Below are positions 24,274 to 33,129 of a DNA stretch of 64,000 nucleotides, piece by piece. Source of the stretch: an uncultured Amylibacter sp. Lineage in GTDB: Bacteria > Pseudomonadota > Alphaproteobacteria > Rhodobacterales > Rhodobacteraceae. Below the pieces are notes generated by a model, which ran no database searches, had not been told where the DNA came from, and saw nothing but the letters and a program-made list of their open reading frames with translations. Each line of letters opens with the position of its first letter. Position 1 is the first letter of the stretch. The position numbers and the translations under genes were made by a program. The stretch lies in contig CANMGS010000001.1 in NCBI GenBank assembly GCA_947497475.1, forward strand, positions 62,001-126,000, written 5' to 3'.

Positions 24274-24762
24274 GTGGATATACGACAAGCAACTCAGGAC
24301 GACGTGGACGGCATTGTTGCCATTTGGAATGATCTGATCACAAATACCGATGTGACATTTACAACCGATTTGAAGACGCGTGACCAAATCAGTGCAGTTT
24401 TATTAGACAAAGCCGATCTTGGGCGACCGTTTTTCGTGGCAGAGGATGAAGATCAAATTATCGGCTTTGCCACCTATGGCGATTTTCGAAATGGCCCTGG
24501 GTACGCGCATTCGATGGAACATTCCATTATGTTGGTTCCTGCGGTACAGGGCAAAGGTGCAGGAAAACAGATGATGCAAATTCTTGAAGATTACGCGAAA
24601 CGAAATGGTGTTCATACATTTGTCGGCGGGATTAACAGCAACAACGCGCAATCCATAAAGTTCCATGAAGCCATCGGTTATCAGACGGTTGGCGACATAA
24701 AACAGGCGGGTTTTAAATTTGGACGTTGGCACGACTTGGTTTTGATGCAAAAACTCCTGTAA
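24274..24762 (+). CDS. GNAT-family N-acetyltransferase (phosphinothricin acetyltransferase-like)
   Basis: A 162-residue GNAT enzyme. Acetyl-CoA-binding motif A is VPAVQGKGAGKQMMQIL (Q-x-x-G-x-G). The opening DIRQATQDDVDGIVAIWNDLIT and the end HEAIGYQTVGDIKQAGFKFGRWHDLVLMQK match the Pat/Bar subgroup, which acetylates small amines such as phosphinothricin or related compounds. I start at the GTG at 24274 because an AGGA site is correctly spaced from it and too close to the upstream TTG. It is followed by the TerB-DnaJ gene on the same strand. Confidence 0.78.
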   Translation: MDIRQATQDDVDGIVAIWNDLITNTDVTFTTDLKTRDQISAVLLDKADLGRPFFVAEDEDQIIGFATYGDFRNGPGYAHSMEHSIMLVPAVQGKGAGKQMMQILEDYAKRNGVHTFVGGINSNNAQSIKFHEAIGYQTVGDIKQAGFKFGRWHDLVLMQKLL

Positions 24763-24799
24763 CGGCTTTTGCCATAGAATTTGAAAAGGCGATTTTAGA

Positions 24800-25486
24800 A
24801 TGTCCATTTGGGTCAAAATATCCGAGGCTATTTCCGCGTTAGCGGCAGGGGAAAGTCTGTCTTCCATATTGGAAAAACTGCAAACACCACCTGAAAAAAG
24901 CTTGGCTTTTACGATTGCTGTAATCGGTCTGGGGGCAAAGATGGCCAAGGCAGACGGCGTTGTCACACGCGATGAGGTGGCTGCATTCAGACAGTTTTTC
25001 CAAGTGGCCAAGAAAGACGAAAAAGAAGCCGCGCGTGTTTTCAATTTGGCACGCCAAGATGTGGCTGGCTATGAAGTCTATGCGCAAAAAATCGCAAAGA
25101 TGTTTGATAAAGAAAGCGATATTCTGGCCGATCTTTTGGAAGGCTTGTTTTATATCGCAATGGCGGATGGCCGGTATCATCCAGCCGAAGATGATTATGT
25201 GCATCAAGTCTCGCAAATCTTTGAGATTGACGATGTGACTTATCGCAGTTTCAAAACGCGCTTTATCCCCGATCATCCACCAGATGCGTATCAGGTTTTG
25301 GGTGTCACACCTGATATGTCTTATGATGAAATTCACGATGTTTGGCGTCAAAAAATCCGCGAAACCCACCCAGATGTTATGATTGCGCATGGTTTGCCAG
25401 AAGAGGCCGTTAAATTGGCCACACGCCGTATGATCGCGATCAATAAAGCATGGGATGAAATCTGTGACATACATGAGGATGCTTGA
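24800..25486 (+). CDS. TerB-DnaJ (DjlA-like) co-chaperone without membrane anchor
   Basis: A 228-residue protein. Residues about 35-150 form a TerB-like helical domain (IAVIGLGAKMAKADGVVTRDE and LFYIAMADGRYHPAEDDY, each an acidic tellurite-resistance-type repeat). Residues about 165-228 form a J domain with the invariant HPD (RETHPDVM). This order is that of DjlA, but the N-terminal membrane helix of DjlA is missing, so the protein should be soluble. It would stimulate DnaK. The stop overlaps the ATG of the next gene (TGATG), so the pair is coupled. Confidence 0.82.
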   Translation: MSIWVKISEAISALAAGESLSSILEKLQTPPEKSLAFTIAVIGLGAKMAKADGVVTRDEVAAFRQFFQVAKKDEKEAARVFNLARQDVAGYEVYAQKIAKMFDKESDILADLLEGLFYIAMADGRYHPAEDDYVHQVSQIFEIDDVTYRSFKTRFIPDHPPDAYQVLGVTPDMSYDEIHDVWRQKIRETHPDVMIAHGLPEEAVKLATRRMIAINKAWDEICDIHEDA

Positions 25487-26523
25487 TGCGCTTTGCCACT
25501 TATAACGTTGAATGGTTCGCAAAGCTTTTTGACGACAATAACCAACTGATCATCGACCACAGCTGGTCTGGTCGTCACGATGTGACAAGACAACAGCAGA
25601 TAGAGGCCTTAGGTACGGTTTTCCAATCCCTTGATGCTGATGGCATTATGGTGATCGAAGCGCCTAATTCGGGTGTAGGGCAATCCTCTGTCGTGGCTTT
25701 AGAAAATTTCGCCAAGCATTTTGGATTGCGTCAGAACAAAGCTGTTGTTGGTTTTACCAATGATACAATGCAAGAAATTGCATTTTTATATGACCCGACA
25801 AAGATGGACGCCTATCACGATCCACAGGGACGCGAAACAACGACAGATGGCGCACGCAATGCCCCACGTTTTGATGGAGTGTTCCGGCTGGATGTCGATG
25901 TGGATGATGCACCAGATAAGATTATTTTTTCCAAGCCGCCATTGGAATTGGTTGTATTGCCGAATGACGGGCCAGAATTACGTATGATAGGTGTTCACGC
26001 CAAATCCAAAGCACCGCATGGGGCCAAGAATGAAAAGGATGCCGTGCGCATATCCATTTCGAACCGCCGCAAGCAATTGGCGCAATGTATTTGGTTGCGC
26101 CAACGGGTGGATGATCATCTGAATGATGGTGAGAATTTAATGGTTTTAGGTGATCTTAATGATGGCCCTGGTTTGGATGAATATGAAAAACTATTTGGTC
26201 AATCAGGTGTAGAGATTGTTATGGGTGTTAAGAAGCCCAAAGAGGCTACGTTACGTGAACCCCATGCCGAAGCTGCTATGCGCGCACGCCATGGTGCTGC
26301 CCCCACCACATCGCGGTTTTACAATCATAGAACCAAAACATATCTGAACGCTTTGCTGGATTTCATCATGGTTTCCCCAAAGCTTACTGATACGCAGAAT
26401 GCCCAGTGGAAAATTTGGCATCCGTTTAATGACCCTGATTGCTATGGCAACGACGAGTTTTGCAAAGCTTTACTCACGGCCTCTGACCATTTTCCTGTGA
26501 CTGTAGACTTTACGTTCACCTAA
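25486..26523 (+). CDS. Endonuclease/exonuclease/phosphatase family protein
   Basis: A 345-residue protein of the EEP fold. The catalytic strings are FATYNVEWFAKLF at the N-terminus, VIEAPNSG (the metal-binding Glu), MVLGDLNDGPG and, at the end, SDHFPVTVDF with the conserved Asp-His pair. It acts on nucleic acid or phosphoester substrates in the cytoplasm (no signal peptide); which one is unknown. It overlaps the TerB-DnaJ stop by one base (start ATG at 25486) and its stop overlaps the convergent LysR gene by four bases. Confidence 0.82.
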   Translation: MRFATYNVEWFAKLFDDNNQLIIDHSWSGRHDVTRQQQIEALGTVFQSLDADGIMVIEAPNSGVGQSSVVALENFAKHFGLRQNKAVVGFTNDTMQEIAFLYDPTKMDAYHDPQGRETTTDGARNAPRFDGVFRLDVDVDDAPDKIIFSKPPLELVVLPNDGPELRMIGVHAKSKAPHGAKNEKDAVRISISNRRKQLAQCIWLRQRVDDHLNDGENLMVLGDLNDGPGLDEYEKLFGQSGVEIVMGVKKPKEATLREPHAEAAMRARHGAAPTTSRFYNHRTKTYLNALLDFIMVSPKLTDTQNAQWKIWHPFNDPDCYGNDEFCKALLTASDHFPVTVDFTFT

Positions 26524-27401
26524 TTGTCTTCTGCTGTCATCCGCTCCCAGATTGCTTGGGCAACGATGCCAAATGTGCGATCTCTGCGGCGTATTTTATA
26601 GAGGCTGGAGCGCTCCAAAGGATAACCTTCCACGTTCAAATAGACCAATTCACCAGAAGCAATTTCATCGACAATCAGATGGTCAGGAATGCCTCCCCAG
26701 CCCATTTTCGCCATGAGAATTTCTTTTTTGGTGATGAAATCTGAAACTGTCCATCGCAACCCGCCTGGCAATAACCCACGACTTTGTTCAAATGCGCCAC
26801 TGCTGCTGTCTGCGACCACAACTTGGACATAACTTTGCATTTCGCTGATTGTTTTCATGTGTTTCGTACGACTGGGTTCAAAGTCTGGATGGGCAACAGG
26901 GCCTATTGCGACGGATGATATAGGTTCTGCCTCAACCTGCTCAACGGGCACGCCATCCATTTTGGCAACGATGATGTCGGCATCATTACGTAAAAGCTGT
27001 TCAATGGGGCCGCCCATACTTTCCCTTGCAAGCCGAATATGTGTGCTGGGGAAATCAGCAGAAACCTCGCCTATTATCTTTAATAAATTCGTTAAAGGAT
27101 ATGTCGCTGTCACCGCGATGAGTACTTCTGCTTCGTGGTCTGCGCTTAGCCCTTTTGCTGTATTATTTAACTGCTGCATTTGCTGCATGACGCGCGTGGC
27201 TTGTCTGTAAAACACTTCGCCCTGCGCTGTAAGTTTGGGCCGATATGTTTCGCGTGAAAGCAAGACGATATCGATCTGCTCTTCCAGTTTCTTAATCATA
27301 TGACTGATCGCAGATTGTGATTTGTTTAAACGTTCAGCAGCACCCCGAAATGTGCCCTCTGTGACGATCGCATTTAATACAACCAGTTGTTCATACGTCA
27401 T
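26520..27401 (-). CDS. LysR-family transcriptional regulator
   Basis: A 293-residue LysR regulator. The N-terminal helix-turn-helix reads FRGAAERLNKSQSAISHMIKKLEEQ, followed by the linker helix and a two-lobed effector domain (VLIAVTATYPLTNLLKIIG onward). It is divergent from the GST/SnoaL/tautomerase cluster across a very AT-rich 126-base gap and very likely controls it. The inducer is not known. Confidence 0.88.
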   Translation of the reverse strand: MTYEQLVVLNAIVTEGTFRGAAERLNKSQSAISHMIKKLEEQIDIVLLSRETYRPKLTAQGEVFYRQATRVMQQMQQLNNTAKGLSADHEAEVLIAVTATYPLTNLLKIIGEVSADFPSTHIRLARESMGGPIEQLLRNDADIIVAKMDGVPVEQVEAEPISSVAIGPVAHPDFEPSRTKHMKTISEMQSYVQVVVADSSSGAFEQSRGLLPGGLRWTVSDFITKKEILMAKMGWGGIPDHLIVDEIASGELVYLNVEGYPLERSSLYKIRRRDRTFGIVAQAIWERMTAEDN

Positions 27402-27527
27402 ATATCACCTCAAAATAATGATTATTAAATTAGATCATTTAAATTATTATTCAATATTATTATTGGATCATTATTTATTTTAGACAAAGCATATCCACTC
27501 AAACTTCCAAACGGAAAGGAAATGCAA
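27402..27527. promoter_or_regulatory. Divergent LysR/GST control region
   Basis: This AT-rich gap contains GATCATT twice in direct orientation (27433-27439 and 27466-27472), about three helical turns apart, within TTAGATCATTTA and TTGGATCATTAT. These are plausible LysR binding sites between the divergent genes. The GST ribosome site AGGAA lies at the right end. Confidence 0.45.
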
Positions 27528-28139
27528 ATGAAACTGTTTTACAAACCTGGCGCTTGTTCTTTGGCCTCTCATATCATCTTGAACGAAGTCGAAGCCACAT
27601 TTGATATCGAAAGTGTCGATACCGATGCGGGCCGTACAGAAACGGGACAAGATTATATCAAGATCAATCCTAAGGGTTATGTGCCTACCCTAGAATTGGA
27701 TGATGGTACTCTTCTAAGTGAAGGCGCTTCTGTTTTACAGTATATCGCTGATCAAAACCCAAAAGCGGATTTAGCCCCCCCTATGGGCACAATCGCACGT
27801 GCACGTTTACAAGAGCATTTAAATTATACGGCCTCAGAATTACACAAAGCTTTTGGTCCGTTTTTTTCGGGCACAGCAACAGATGAAGACAAAGAAAAAG
27901 CTGGAGCAAATGTTGTTGAAAAGATGGATTATCTTGAAACACAAATTGGCAACGATAAACCGTATTTGCTGGGAGATAAGTTCAGTGTTGCGGATGCCTA
28001 TACATTTGTTGTCTGCAATTGGGCTAATTTCGTAGGCATAGACTTGAATGCATGGCCAAATATTGCGGCTTATGTGGAACGTGTTGGCAGTCGTCCAAGT
28101 GCGCAAAAAGCCATGCAAGCAGAAGGCTTGATGGGATAA
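27528..28139 (+). CDS. Glutathione S-transferase
   Basis: A 203-residue GST of the bacterial beta type. The N-terminal thioredoxin-like domain has MKLFYKPGACSLASHI with the family Cys10 and Ser, and GYVPTLELDDG with the cis-Pro. The C-terminal helical domain includes DKFSVADAYTFVVCNWANF. It conjugates glutathione to electrophiles in the cytoplasm. The second ATG (27528) is chosen because it is correctly spaced from AGGAAA. Its stop overlaps the next ATG, so the cluster GST, SnoaL-like, tautomerase is one transcript. Confidence 0.87.
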   Translation: MKLFYKPGACSLASHIILNEVEATFDIESVDTDAGRTETGQDYIKINPKGYVPTLELDDGTLLSEGASVLQYIADQNPKADLAPPMGTIARARLQEHLNYTASELHKAFGPFFSGTATDEDKEKAGANVVEKMDYLETQIGNDKPYLLGDKFSVADAYTFVVCNWANFVGIDLNAWPNIAAYVERVGSRPSAQKAMQAEGLMG

Positions 28140-28522
28140 TGACCAGCGCGCGCGACACGGCAGCAATTCTGGAAGCGATGCAGTTGTATTTTGATGGATT
28201 ATACCATGCGGATACAAAGATATTGGCAAAGGTTTTTCACCCTGATGCACGTTATGTAAATATAACAGAAAACAATTACATGAATTTTTCCGTCACTGAG
28301 TATTTTGATGCTGTCAGTAAACGTACGCCACCTTCGCAAAATAATGACCCTCGTAATGATGTCATTGAGACCATCACATTTGGTGGGGCAGATATGGCGT
28401 TCGTAAGAGCGCGTATGTCCATGATGAGGCGTGATTACCTAGATTTTCTAACCTTAATCAAAACCGATGAGACATGGCAAATCATGTCTAAAATTTTCAC
28501 CTATAAACCCCAAGAGGACTAG
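28139..28522 (+). CDS. NTF2-like (lumazine-binding / SnoaL) protein
   Basis: A 127-residue protein with the NTF2-like cone fold: AMQLYFDGLYHADTKILAKVFHPDARYV at the start, then VTEYFDAVSKR and a C-terminal DFLTLIKTDETWQIMSKIF. It matches the putative lumazine-binding group, often found with LysR regulators and oxidoreductases. It has no signal peptide. The start ATG overlaps the GST stop (TAATG), replacing a longer frame that would lie inside the GST gene. Function unknown; probably a small-molecule binding or isomerase role. Confidence 0.78.
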   Translation: MTSARDTAAILEAMQLYFDGLYHADTKILAKVFHPDARYVNITENNYMNFSVTEYFDAVSKRTPPSQNNDPRNDVIETITFGGADMAFVRARMSMMRRDYLDFLTLIKTDETWQIMSKIFTYKPQED

Positions 28523-28525
28523 CAC

Positions 28526-28750
28526 ATGCCTTATGTAAATATAAAAGTAACAAAAGAAGGAGGGCCAGATGGTACTGGCCCTTCTGATGCAGAAAAAGCA
28601 GCACTTATTCGTGGTGTGACAGAGTTATTAGAAGATGTTTTGGGAAAACCACCAACATCAACTTTCGTTGTCATTGATGAAGTCGCTTTGGAAAGTTGGG
28701 GTATCGGTGCCCTTACTGTCCCTGAATACAGAGCGTCATTAAATAAATAG
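28526..28750 (+). CDS. 4-Oxalocrotonate tautomerase family protein
   Basis: A 74-residue tautomerase with the catalytic Pro right after the initiator Met (MPYVNIKVTKEG) and the usual helix LIRGVTELLEDVLGKPPTSTFVVIDEV. Such enzymes move protons on unsaturated keto acids or act on related small molecules. It is 3 bases after the NTF2-like gene and ends the LysR-controlled cluster; a terminator follows. Confidence 0.88.
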   Translation: MPYVNIKVTKEGGPDGTGPSDAEKAALIRGVTELLEDVLGKPPTSTFVVIDEVALESWGIGALTVPEYRASLNK

Positions 28751-28754
28751 ACAT

Positions 28755-28790
28755 AATAAGAGCCGCAGTAATGTGGCTCTTATTGCATTT
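28755..28790 (+). terminator. Terminator of the GST cluster
   Basis: AATAAGAGCC pairs with GGCTCTTATT around a ten-base loop and is followed by GCATTTT. Confidence 0.75.
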
Positions 28791-28880
28791 TGGCAAACAT
28801 ATCCGTGATCGGGGCTTTCCCTTCTCTACTGAACGGCTTACATCTTTTTTCAACACAGATTTTCTTAGGAGCACTCGCCC

Positions 28881-30719
28881 ATGTTTAACCCATTCACTAT
28901 GCCAAAACCCGATCTGCCGCGCGATGTACGTGACAGCACAAGTGCCGATGGTTTGGGAGATTTGCCAGAATGGAATTTGGACGACCTTTACCCAAGCGAA
29001 GATGGGCCAGAGATTAGCAAAGATATGGATTGGTTGAGCAAGGAATGCCCGTCCTTTGCAGCAGATTACGAAGGTAAATTGGCTGACCTAGATGCAGCAG
29101 GTTTGTTGGAATGCATTCAGCGGTACGAAAAAATCCAAAACATCATGGGGCGTATCATGTCCTATGCAGGTTTGCGATATTACCAAAACACCACGGATGC
29201 TGGACGTGGTAAGTTCATGGCCGATATGCAGGGTGACATTACGGATATGTCCACTGCAATGGTGTTCTTTTCATTGGAACTGAACCGCGTTGATGACGAT
29301 AAGCTGGATGCAATGGTTGCAGAGAATGCTGATCTGGCGCGTTACAAACCGATCTTGGATCAAATGCGGGCGATGAAGCCGTATCAATTGTCCGATGAAA
29401 TGGAAAAATTCCTGCATGACCAATCTGTGGTTGGTTCAACGGCTTGGAACCGTTTGTTTGATGAAACAATGGCGGGGCTGACATTTGATGTAGACGGCGA
29501 AGAGATGAACTTGGAAGCCACGTTGAATTTGCTATCAGATGCAGACCGCTCAAAGCGCGAATTGGGTGCAAAGGCACTAGTTGCAGTGTTCCAAGACAAC
29601 ATTTCATTGTTTGCCCGTATCACTAATACATTGGCCAAAGAAAAAGAGATCGAAGATCGCTGGCGCGGTTTGCCAACCCCGCAATCAGGGCGTCACTTGT
29701 CAAACCATGTGGAACCAGAAGTTGTTGAAGCGTTGCGCGATGCGGTTGTGGCGGCCTATCCGAAATTATCGCACCGTTATTACGCGTTGAAAGCGAAATG
29801 GTTGGGCTTGGATAACTTAGAAATGTGGGATCGCAATGCGCCCCTGCCCGACAGTGATGAAACAGCGATTGGCTGGGATGATGCGCGCAAAACAGTTATG
29901 GAAGCTTATGCTGATTTTGATCCTGAAATGGCAAAGATCGCAGAGCCGTTTTTCGACAAAGGTTGGATTGATGCGGCTGTAAAGCCAGGCAAAGCGCCTG
30001 GTGCGTTTGCCCATCCGACTGTGACGACAGTGCATCCTTATGTGATGCTGAATTACCTTGGCAAACAACGTGATGTGATGACGCTGGCGCATGAATTGGG
30101 TCACGGCGTGCATCAGGTACTTGCGGCAGAGCAAGGTGAATTATTATCTTCGACACCGCTGACTTTGGCAGAGACCGCCTCTGTCTTTGGTGAAATGTTG
30201 ACATTCCGAAAATTGCTGGATGCAGCCCCTGATAAAGCGTCACGCAAACGTATGCTGGCGGGCAAAGTTGAGGATATGATCAACACGGTTGTGCGTCAGA
30301 TCGCATTCTATGACTTCGAATGCAAACTGCATGCAGCGCGTGCTGAAGGTGAATTAACACCAGATCAGATCAATGAAATTTGGATGTCTGTTCAGGGTGA
30401 AAGCCTTGGCCCTGTATTTAACTTTATGGAAGGTTATGAAACGTTCTGGGCTTATATCCCGCATTTCATCCACTCGCCATTCTATGTTTATGCCTATGCA
30501 TTCGGCGATGGCTTGGTGAACGCGCTTTATGCAGTTTACGCAGAAGGTGATCCTGATTTCCAAGCAAAGTATTTTGACATGCTACGTGCAGGTGGATCGA
30601 AGCACCACAAAGAGCTGTTGGCGCCATTTGGTTTGGACGCCAGTGATCCCAAGTTCTGGGATAAGGGTTTGAGCCTGATCAGTTCTATGATTGATGAATT
30701 GGAAGCGATGGAAGACTAA
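28881..30719 (+). CDS. pepF: M3-family oligoendopeptidase (PepF-type)
   Basis: A 612-residue zinc metallopeptidase. The active site HExxH is HELGHGVHQ (His404, Glu405, His408), and the third ligand Glu falls in LAETASVFGEM. The N-terminal domain is helical, with an early WNLDDLYPSEDGPE that is typical for the PepF/M3B group. It cleaves short peptides in the cytoplasm. The gene stands alone after the GST terminator and ends 24 bases before a small membrane protein gene on the same strand. Confidence 0.88.
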   Translation: MFNPFTMPKPDLPRDVRDSTSADGLGDLPEWNLDDLYPSEDGPEISKDMDWLSKECPSFAADYEGKLADLDAAGLLECIQRYEKIQNIMGRIMSYAGLRYYQNTTDAGRGKFMADMQGDITDMSTAMVFFSLELNRVDDDKLDAMVAENADLARYKPILDQMRAMKPYQLSDEMEKFLHDQSVVGSTAWNRLFDETMAGLTFDVDGEEMNLEATLNLLSDADRSKRELGAKALVAVFQDNISLFARITNTLAKEKEIEDRWRGLPTPQSGRHLSNHVEPEVVEALRDAVVAAYPKLSHRYYALKAKWLGLDNLEMWDRNAPLPDSDETAIGWDDARKTVMEAYADFDPEMAKIAEPFFDKGWIDAAVKPGKAPGAFAHPTVTTVHPYVMLNYLGKQRDVMTLAHELGHGVHQVLAAEQGELLSSTPLTLAETASVFGEMLTFRKLLDAAPDKASRKRMLAGKVEDMINTVVRQIAFYDFECKLHAARAEGELTPDQINEIWMSVQGESLGPVFNFMEGYETFWAYIPHFIHSPFYVYAYAFGDGLVNALYAVYAEGDPDFQAKYFDMLRAGGSKHHKELLAPFGLDASDPKFWDKGLSLISSMIDELEAMED

Positions 30720-30742
30720 ACCTGTATTGGAAATCAAAGTAA

Positions 30743-30982
30743 ATGAAACAGGGTATTGAAGCACTTAAACTAGGAGTTATTCTCCTCATTATAGCATTCT
30801 TACTCCCTTTTCTTTCTCAATTATCAACAACTATTGGTGGAGAATGGATGGAGCTTATTGCTTATGTGCTATTCGCGTTGTTTTACTTTGTTTCATTTCC
30901 ATTAGGTTTTATCGGAGTAATAATGATCTGTTATAGCTTAATCTGCATTATTCGTGCGTACTTGGCTGGTAAGTATCTCTAA
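30743..30982 (+). CDS. Small two-helix membrane protein
   Basis: A 79-residue protein with two membrane helices (about residues 10-30 and 40-70). It is AT-rich and has no recognised motif. Its stop overlaps the ATG of the following GST-like gene (TAATG), so the two are coupled. It may be a membrane partner of that protein, but this is only an inference from position. Confidence 0.5.
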   Translation: MKQGIEALKLGVILLIIAFLLPFLSQLSTTIGGEWMELIAYVLFALFYFVSFPLGFIGVIMICYSLICIIRAYLAGKYL

Positions 30983-32079
30983 TGGCAAAGAAACTCATAC
31001 TCTACGGTTGGAACCTGTCTTATTATACTGGGAAATTACTGTGCTACATGACGCACAAAGGTGTTCCGTTTGAGTTTAAAAAAGTTAATTTATTCACGTT
31101 AACGGGGTCAATCAAAAAACGGTTTCGCACGATTGTCATGCCTGTGGTGGTCACACCTACAGGTGAATGGTTGCAAGACACCAGCGATATCATTGATATG
31201 TTCGAAACATCCCACACAGACAATTCAATGGTGCCTGATAACCCTGTTCAAAAATTTGCAGCATATCTGTTGGAAACTTGGGCAGATGAAAACTGGATAC
31301 CCGTGTCGTTGATGGCGCGGTGGAACCATCCTGAAAACTACGCAGCGTTTCAAGCGGAAGCTGGCCCTGCATTGTTACCTTGGTTTCCGAAGTTCATACA
31401 AAATAAAGCAGTGGCTAAGATCGCGTCAGGCTTAAAGGGGTATTTGCCAGCGCTTGGTGTGACACCAGAACAATGCCCCCTATTGGAACGTGAAACACTT
31501 GCATACTTGGATGCATTGGATGCTCATTTTGCAAAGCACCGTTATTTGTTAGGGGATAGCCCTTCGCTCGCTGATTTTGGGTTGGCGGGGCCAATTGTAG
31601 CCCATTTGGCTTATGATCCATGGCCAACGCGGGAGTGGATTACACCGCGCAAGCATTTAAGTGCTTGGGTGGAGCGAATTTCGCAAAAAGACAACACGCA
31701 CGATCTGCAATGGATGCAAGATGATGCACTGCCAGAAACTCTAGCGCCTATTATGGATGCTATCAGTACTGATTTCCTGAAAACGATTGCAGCGACTTTA
31801 GATAAAACACGTGACGTTGCCGCGCATCTTGCAGAAGGCAAAATGTTACCTCGGTCTATTTCAAATATCACAATCCCAAAGGCTGGTGGTAATTACACCT
31901 GTAATGCATCCCCGTTTGCTTTGTGGAAAATGCAACGTATCCAAAATGTATATAAGGCCATGCCAAAAAAAGATCAGCAAGCCGTGCGTACATGGCTTGC
32001 TGGGTTTGGTGCAGAAGGATTTATAGACTTAGAAATCCCAGAAATGGAGCGCAGCGGATTGCGCGTGAAATTCGTATAG
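30982..32079 (+). CDS. GST-fold protein with a long C-terminal extension
   Basis: A 365-residue protein. The N-terminal ~80 residues form the thioredoxin-like half of a glutathione S-transferase (LILYGWNLSYYTGKLLCYM and MPVVVTPTGEWLQDTSDIIDMFE). A helical C-half follows (RYLLGDSPSLADFGLAGPIVAHL), then about 130 residues beyond the usual GST length (TIAATLDKTRDVAAHLAEGK to EIPEMERSGLRVKFV). The function of the extension is unknown. It is coupled to the small membrane protein gene upstream and converges with rpoH. Confidence 0.7.
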   Translation: MAKKLILYGWNLSYYTGKLLCYMTHKGVPFEFKKVNLFTLTGSIKKRFRTIVMPVVVTPTGEWLQDTSDIIDMFETSHTDNSMVPDNPVQKFAAYLLETWADENWIPVSLMARWNHPENYAAFQAEAGPALLPWFPKFIQNKAVAKIASGLKGYLPALGVTPEQCPLLERETLAYLDALDAHFAKHRYLLGDSPSLADFGLAGPIVAHLAYDPWPTREWITPRKHLSAWVERISQKDNTHDLQWMQDDALPETLAPIMDAISTDFLKTIAATLDKTRDVAAHLAEGKMLPRSISNITIPKAGGNYTCNASPFALWKMQRIQNVYKAMPKKDQQAVRTWLAGFGAEGFIDLEIPEMERSGLRVKFV

Positions 32080-32081
32080 GT

Positions 32082-32975
32082 TTACGCTTTCATCATCCCG
32101 CGCTCGATCGCCAATTCGCGCATCTTTTCTTGTAGTTTCTCAAACGCACGAACCTCGATTTGACGGATACGTTCGCGGCTGACATCATATTGCTCGGACA
32201 GTTCTTCCAAAGTTACGGCTTTGTCTTGCAGCTTACGCTTGCTCAAGATGTCTTGTTCACGTTCGTTCAAAACAACGATTGCTTCGGCCATCAATTCACG
32301 GCGCGCATCCATTTCATCGCGTTCTGCATAATCTGCGGCTTGGTCTGCATCATCATCCTCGAGCCAGTCTTGGAATTCTGCAGCGCCTTCGCCGTCATCG
32401 CCGCCAACGCGCACGTTTAGGGAGGCATCGCCACCTGACATGCGGCGGTTCATGGATGTGACTTCGTCTTCGGTCACATTCAGATCGCTGGCGATTTGGG
32501 CCACGTGTTCTGGACGCATGTCGCCATCTTCTAACACACCAATTTTATTTTTGGCTTTGCGCAGATTAAAGAACAACTTCTTTTGTGCCGATGTCGTACC
32601 CATTTTCACAAGCGACCAGCTGCGCAGTACGAATTCTTGGATGCTGGCGCGGATCCACCACATGGCATAGGTCGACAGACGGAAACCCTTTTCAGGATCG
32701 AAACGTTTTACAGCCTGCATCAGGCCAACATTGGCCTCTGATACGACTTCAGCCGTTGGCAATCCATAACCACGGTAGCCCATAGCGATTTTGGCAGCCA
32801 AACGCAGGTGAGATGTCACCAATTTATGTGCGGCTTCTGGGTCTTCGCGTTCAACCCATGCTTTGGCCAACATGTATTCTTCTTCGGGTTCCAGCATTGG
32901 GAACTTCCGAATTTCTTGCATATAACTGTTCAGTCCCTGTTCTGGGGACGGTGCGGGTAGGTTTGTGTAACTCAT
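32082..32975 (-). CDS. rpoH: Heat-shock sigma factor RpoH (sigma-32)
   Basis: A 297-residue sigma factor. Region 2 includes GLPTAEVVSEANVGLMQAV and the -10 contact FRLSTYAMWWIRASIQEFV; the sigma-32-specific RpoH box is QKKLFFNLRKAK; region 4 ends [27 protein letters not shown]. It directs RNA polymerase to heat-shock promoters. A DDDADQAADYAERDE acidic insert lies between regions 3 and 4. It is on the opposite strand to dnaG and rpoD, next to the pseudouridine synthase gene. Confidence 0.95.
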   Translation of the reverse strand: MSYTNLPAPSPEQGLNSYMQEIRKFPMLEPEEEYMLAKAWVEREDPEAAHKLVTSHLRLAAKIAMGYRGYGLPTAEVVSEANVGLMQAVKRFDPEKGFRLSTYAMWWIRASIQEFVLRSWSLVKMGTTSAQKKLFFNLRKAKNKIGVLEDGDMRPEHVAQIASDLNVTEDEVTSMNRRMSGGDASLNVRVGGDDGEGAAEFQDWLEDDDADQAADYAERDEMDARRELMAEAIVVLNEREQDILSKRKLQDKAVTLEELSEQYDVSRERIRQIEVRAFEKLQEKMRELAIERGMMKA

Positions 32976-33129
32976 GATAACCCCCTTGGTCTTTAAAGTT
33001 ATATCTTAGATGGGTATTGGGCGGCCATATTTCAAGATATGCGTGCGTTATACAACCTAAAGATGCTCTAAAGTTTAAAAAATGGTAAAAAACCGCCTAT
33101 TTTATAAAATATACTTATCTATCAATATC

